Of a stretch of 64,000 nucleotides of DNA, positions 62,019 to 64,000 are shown piece after piece. The DNA is from Corynebacterium genitalium ATCC 33030 (GTDB taxonomy: Bacteria > Actinomycetota > Actinomycetes > Mycobacteriales > Mycobacteriaceae), in NCBI RefSeq assembly GCF_000143825.1, contig NZ_CM000961.1, positions 310,001-374,000 of the forward strand. Direction: 5' to 3'. How positions within the stretch are numbered: the stretch's first letter is position 1; every line of letters starts with the position of its first letter. Under the pieces are notes generated by a model, which did no database searches, had not been told where the DNA came from, and saw only the letters and a list, made by a program, of their open reading frames with translations. The translations under genes and the position numbers were made by a program.

Positions 62019-62627
62019 CTACACGTATACGCGCGCGGCGCCTGCCAGCAGCAGGTCCAGCGCAGCGTCCAACGTGGGGATGGTGCCGTAAAAGGCTGTT
62101 TCGCACGCGAGCCCATTCAGCGCAGGCGGCTCGCTTGATTCCCTGAGCTCCACCGCGAGGAGATCGACTCCCCCACGCTGGGCCACGGCGTCCAGCTGGG
62201 TGATGGCATCCACCCCCACTGCGGCGGGGCACGTCACCCCAAGCCGCGCGCGGGAATCCACGACTTGGCGCACAGCAATGATGTCTGCGAGCACGGCGTT
62301 CAAGCCATCCGTGGTGCCGACCAATGTGTCGTCGATGGCCAACCAGACCTCGGTCGCTCCTTCATCTACGGCAAGGCGCGCCTCGGCGGCTTTGATCAGG
62401 CTGTGGTGGCGGCCCGTCGGCCACCCGATGAGAGCGATGACGCTGCCCATACCGTCGCCCGTGCCCGTGTTCGGTGCCGCAGCTTGGGCGGTGACGCCGG
62501 TGGGTTCGACGATGTGGCCGGCGCGTGCGACGTCGATAAGCGACGCGAACTCTTCATCGCTGACCCTACCGCTGAGAACGCGGTTGCGGCCGACGCGCGG
62601 GGCGAGCCAGGTGAGATCGTCGGTCAC
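62019..62627 (-). CDS. Deoxyribose-phosphate aldolase-like protein lacking catalytic residues
   Basis: This 202-residue TIM-barrel-like protein has an N-terminal half that resembles DeoC (VIALIGWPTGRHHSLIKAAE followed by ARLAVDEGATEV). The segments that carry the Schiff-base Lys (usually LKTSTGF) and the second Lys (VKASGG) are missing, replaced by ARLGVTCPAAVGVD and VDLLAVELRESSEPP. The C-terminal TLDAALDLLLAGAARV resembles the end of DeoC. It is about 20 residues short and probably not an aldolase. Its start overlaps the DUF2516 gene by 4 bases, suggesting an operon. Confidence 0.65.
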   Translation of the reverse strand: MTDDLTWLAPRVGRNRVLSGRVSDEEFASLIDVARAGHIVEPTGVTAQAAAPNTGTGDGMGSVIALIGWPTGRHHSLIKAAEARLAVDEGATEVWLAIDDTLVGTTDGLNAVLADIIAVRQVVDSRARLGVTCPAAVGVDAITQLDAVAQRGGVDLLAVELRESSEPPALNGLACETAFYGTIPTLDAALDLLLAGAARVYV

Positions 62628-62947
62628 CAGCTGTAATTCCCGCCGATGATGTTCTTCAGGTGCGGACGGACATCGAAGAAGTACAAACCGATGAACACGC
62701 AGCCAATCAGGCCGATGAATGCCCTACCGCTCAAGCATGCAAGCGAGCTGACCAGCAAGATGCCTACCCACGCGACCTTCGGCATGCGGTCGCCTGCCGG
62801 GAATGCGTCCGAACGGGTCAGGCCCGCCATGACTGCCCCCGCAATGCCCGCCAGACCCACAATCAGCATGAGGACGCTGCGGAGCAAAGCTGGCGACAGC
62901 ATGATCCATCCCTCAAGCGGCATGTTCTGGAGGTTGAGAAGCGTCAT
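62624..62947 (-). CDS. DUF2516 small membrane protein
   Basis: This 107-residue protein has three membrane helices (about 18-42, 58-76 and 78-94) and a short cytoplasmic tail ending NIIGGNYSW. It matches the actinobacterial DUF2516 family, which often lies beside the DeoC-like gene. Function is unknown. Its stop overlaps the DeoC-like start by 4 bases; the 214-residue gene lies 20 bases upstream. Confidence 0.78.
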   Translation of the reverse strand: MTLLNLQNMPLEGWIMLSPALLRSVLMLIVGLAGIAGAVMAGLTRSDAFPAGDRMPKVAWVGILLVSSLACLSGRAFIGLIGCVFIGLYFFDVRPHLKNIIGGNYSW

Positions 62948-62967
62948 AGCGTTCAGGCCGAACCTTT

Positions 62968-63612
62968 CTAGCGGTTGTCAGTTTCGTCGGGGTTGTTACC
63001 GTCGGTCGGGTCGTGCTCCACAATATCGGAGGCGTTGTCGCCGCCGTTGAACGTGTTGCTCACTCGGCCGATCACTTCCTCCAGGCGGCTGCGCAGATCG
63101 GCCACAGTGCCTTCGACATCTACGTCCGACTCTTCAGCGCGGCTGCGGACCTGCCCGACAGCGGTGTTGAAGGTCTCGCGGATCTCATCGAGAGCGGAGC
63201 CGAAAGCGGCCTTGGTCTGATTCGCCTCATCGGACTCGCGGGCAGTGTCCACGGCGCGGGTAACGCTGCCGGCGAAGTCGCGGAAAATGGACTCTGCATC
63301 CGAGGCGAACGAGGTGGTCGCGGCGCGGAAGTCACGGTCGTTGGCTGCGCCCTGGTAAGCCTCGCGGGCGTTGGCGATAGCCGCCTTGAGCTGCTCCGTA
63401 AGACCCGAGTGGGCATGGGTGAGCTCCTCATCCACGCCGTGGTGGGCACCAGTGTCCACGTCAGCATCGCGGTCCGCGCGGAAGTTGCGGCTGAACTCGC
63501 CCGCAAGGTCCCCCAAGCGGGACCACGCGTTGAGCGAAGCATCGCCCACGCCGCGCAGAGCGTTCATGAAGGTGTCGTCGTTAGCAGGGCCGTTCGGGGT
63601 TGCGTTGGTCAT
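62968..63612 (-). CDS. Helical, acidic conserved protein of corynebacteria
   Basis: This 214-residue soluble protein with no membrane segment is almost entirely helical, with Ala/Asp/Arg/Glu-rich stretches and repeated Phe/Ala heptads (for example GDLAGEFSRNFRADRDADVD, SDAESIFRDFAGSVTRAVD). The pattern suggests a coiled-coil or phasin-like apolipoprotein shape. It ends in an acidic Asp/Asn tail. No family is recognised with confidence. It stands upstream of the DUF2516 and DeoC-like genes. Confidence 0.65.
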   Translation of the reverse strand: MTNATPNGPANDDTFMNALRGVGDASLNAWSRLGDLAGEFSRNFRADRDADVDTGAHHGVDEELTHAHSGLTEQLKAAIANAREAYQGAANDRDFRAATTSFASDAESIFRDFAGSVTRAVDTARESDEANQTKAAFGSALDEIRETFNTAVGQVRSRAEESDVDVEGTVADLRSRLEEVIGRVSNTFNGGDNASDIVEHDPTDGNNPDETDNR

Positions 63613-63696
63613 GGCAGAGGTCTCCAGAATCGTAGAACGTGATCGGCAGGTGTGCGCCTCTCAGTCTAGACAGCCCGGCGGCAAAACAACCGGGGG

Positions 63697-64000
63697 CTAG
63701 AACAGCAACTGCGACACCGTGTAGATGACCAGGCCAGCCAAAGCACCGACGATCGTGCCGTTGACGCGGATGAACTGCAGGTCTTTGCCCACCATCAGCT
63801 CGATCTTGTCGGCAGCCTCACGGCCGTCCCAGCGCTCAATGGTGTCGGAGATGATCGCCGTAATGTCGCCGGCGTAATTGTCCGCGATGAACCGGGACGC
63901 ACCCTCGATCCGTGTGTCCAAGTCTGCACGCAGCTGCGGGTCGGTGGTGATGCGAGTGCCCCATTCCCGCGCCAGTTCGGTGATGCGCCGCCGTAGGAGG
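63697..64000 (-). CDS. DUF445 family membrane-associated protein, C-terminal part
   Basis: This is the last part (about 100 codons) of a gene that continues beyond the right edge. It contains the DUF445-type ending FIADNYAGDITAIISDTIERW, KIELMVGKDLQFIRVNGTIVG, and closes with a membrane helix (VGALAGLVIYTVSQLLF). The family is widespread, with a helical soluble middle and membrane ends; function is unknown. The frame stays open to base 64000. Confidence 0.82.
   Translation of the reverse strand, partial: LLRRRITELAREWGTRITTDPQLRADLDTRIEGASRFIADNYAGDITAIISDTIERWDGREAADKIELMVGKDLQFIRVNGTIVGALAGLVIYTVSQLLF

Larger units (their letters stand above)
1866..62541. repeat. Dispersed decamer CTTATCGACG, 28 copies
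   Basis: Copies (start of the exact decamer or the wider GCTTATCGACG). Plus orientation: 1866, 5813, 11830, 14149, 14266, 15054, 22610, 25277, 28986, 30356, 32504, 38239, 42568, 56106, 60460. Reverse (CGTCGATAAG): 4868, 6668, 15316, 17577, 24206, 26429, 29397, 33461, 38528, 46117, 54025, 60841, 62531. Every copy lies inside a gene. The coded peptides fall in four phases: LeuIleAsp (14), ValAspLys (10), SerIle (3), LeuSerThr (1). From composition (about 64 percent GC) roughly 0.1 copy would be expected in the window, so the motif is enriched by hundreds of times at DNA level. Confidence 0.9.

Overview
The window is a high-GC actinobacterial chromosome segment, almost certainly Corynebacterium. 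The support is gene content and order. A heme biosynthesis cluster (hemA-hemC-hemD-hemB ... hemE-hemY-hemL) leads into System II cytochrome c maturation genes. The block mshA / gpmA / senX3-regX3 / ppx / proC / BldC-like regulator / bS22 / SerB-like phosphatase / glutaredoxin / hemA follows the order known from Mycobacterium tuberculosis Rv0486-Rv0512. Several promoters look leaderless, as is usual in corynebacteria. No species can be named from the sequence alone. No rRNA, tRNA, CRISPR array, prophage or insertion sequence was seen, and no gene-free stretch exceeds about 260 bases.

Layout. 1-17.4 kb holds nearly the whole late menaquinone pathway (menG, menD, menC, menB, menE, menA), interrupted by a DASS dicarboxylate transporter, a feo remnant (feoC plus a feoB lacking its GTPase half), an ABC transporter with a NarL-type two-component system, a glycosyltransferase and an AEC carrier. 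17.4-24.4 kb holds small membrane and regulatory genes, then ccsB-resB-ccdA-tlpA, a histidine phosphatase and hemL. 24.4-31.7 kb holds an HNH protein, a Leloir cluster (galM, SSS symporter, small membrane protein, galT, galK) and a TRIC-type channel. 31.7-43.8 kb is the heme cluster (hemY, hemE, a P-type ATPase-like protein, two membrane proteins, hemB, hemD, hemC, hemA). 43.8-53.9 kb is the conserved SerB/bS22/proC/ppx/regX3-senX3/gpmA block plus a secreted trypsin-like protease. 53.9-64 kb holds mshA, a ParA-like ATPase, a FadD-type ligase, murB, a DUF2505 protein, a methyltransferase, an LmeA-like protein, a DeoC-like protein, small membrane proteins and a partial DUF445 gene.

Functionally, the window links quinone, heme and cytochrome c production (respiratory chain), with mycothiol and cell-envelope steps nearby. 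The most unusual signals are: (1) a decamer, CTTATCGACG, present 28 times on both strands, always inside genes and in four codon phases; (2) a P-type ATPase-like protein in the heme cluster whose phosphorylated Asp is Asn and whose other signature motifs are lost; (3) a feoB reduced to its permease half; (4) a CCTCC-N4-GGAGG operator candidate shared by a two-component system and its ABC transporter; and (5) a 36-codon gene overlapping the start of menC.
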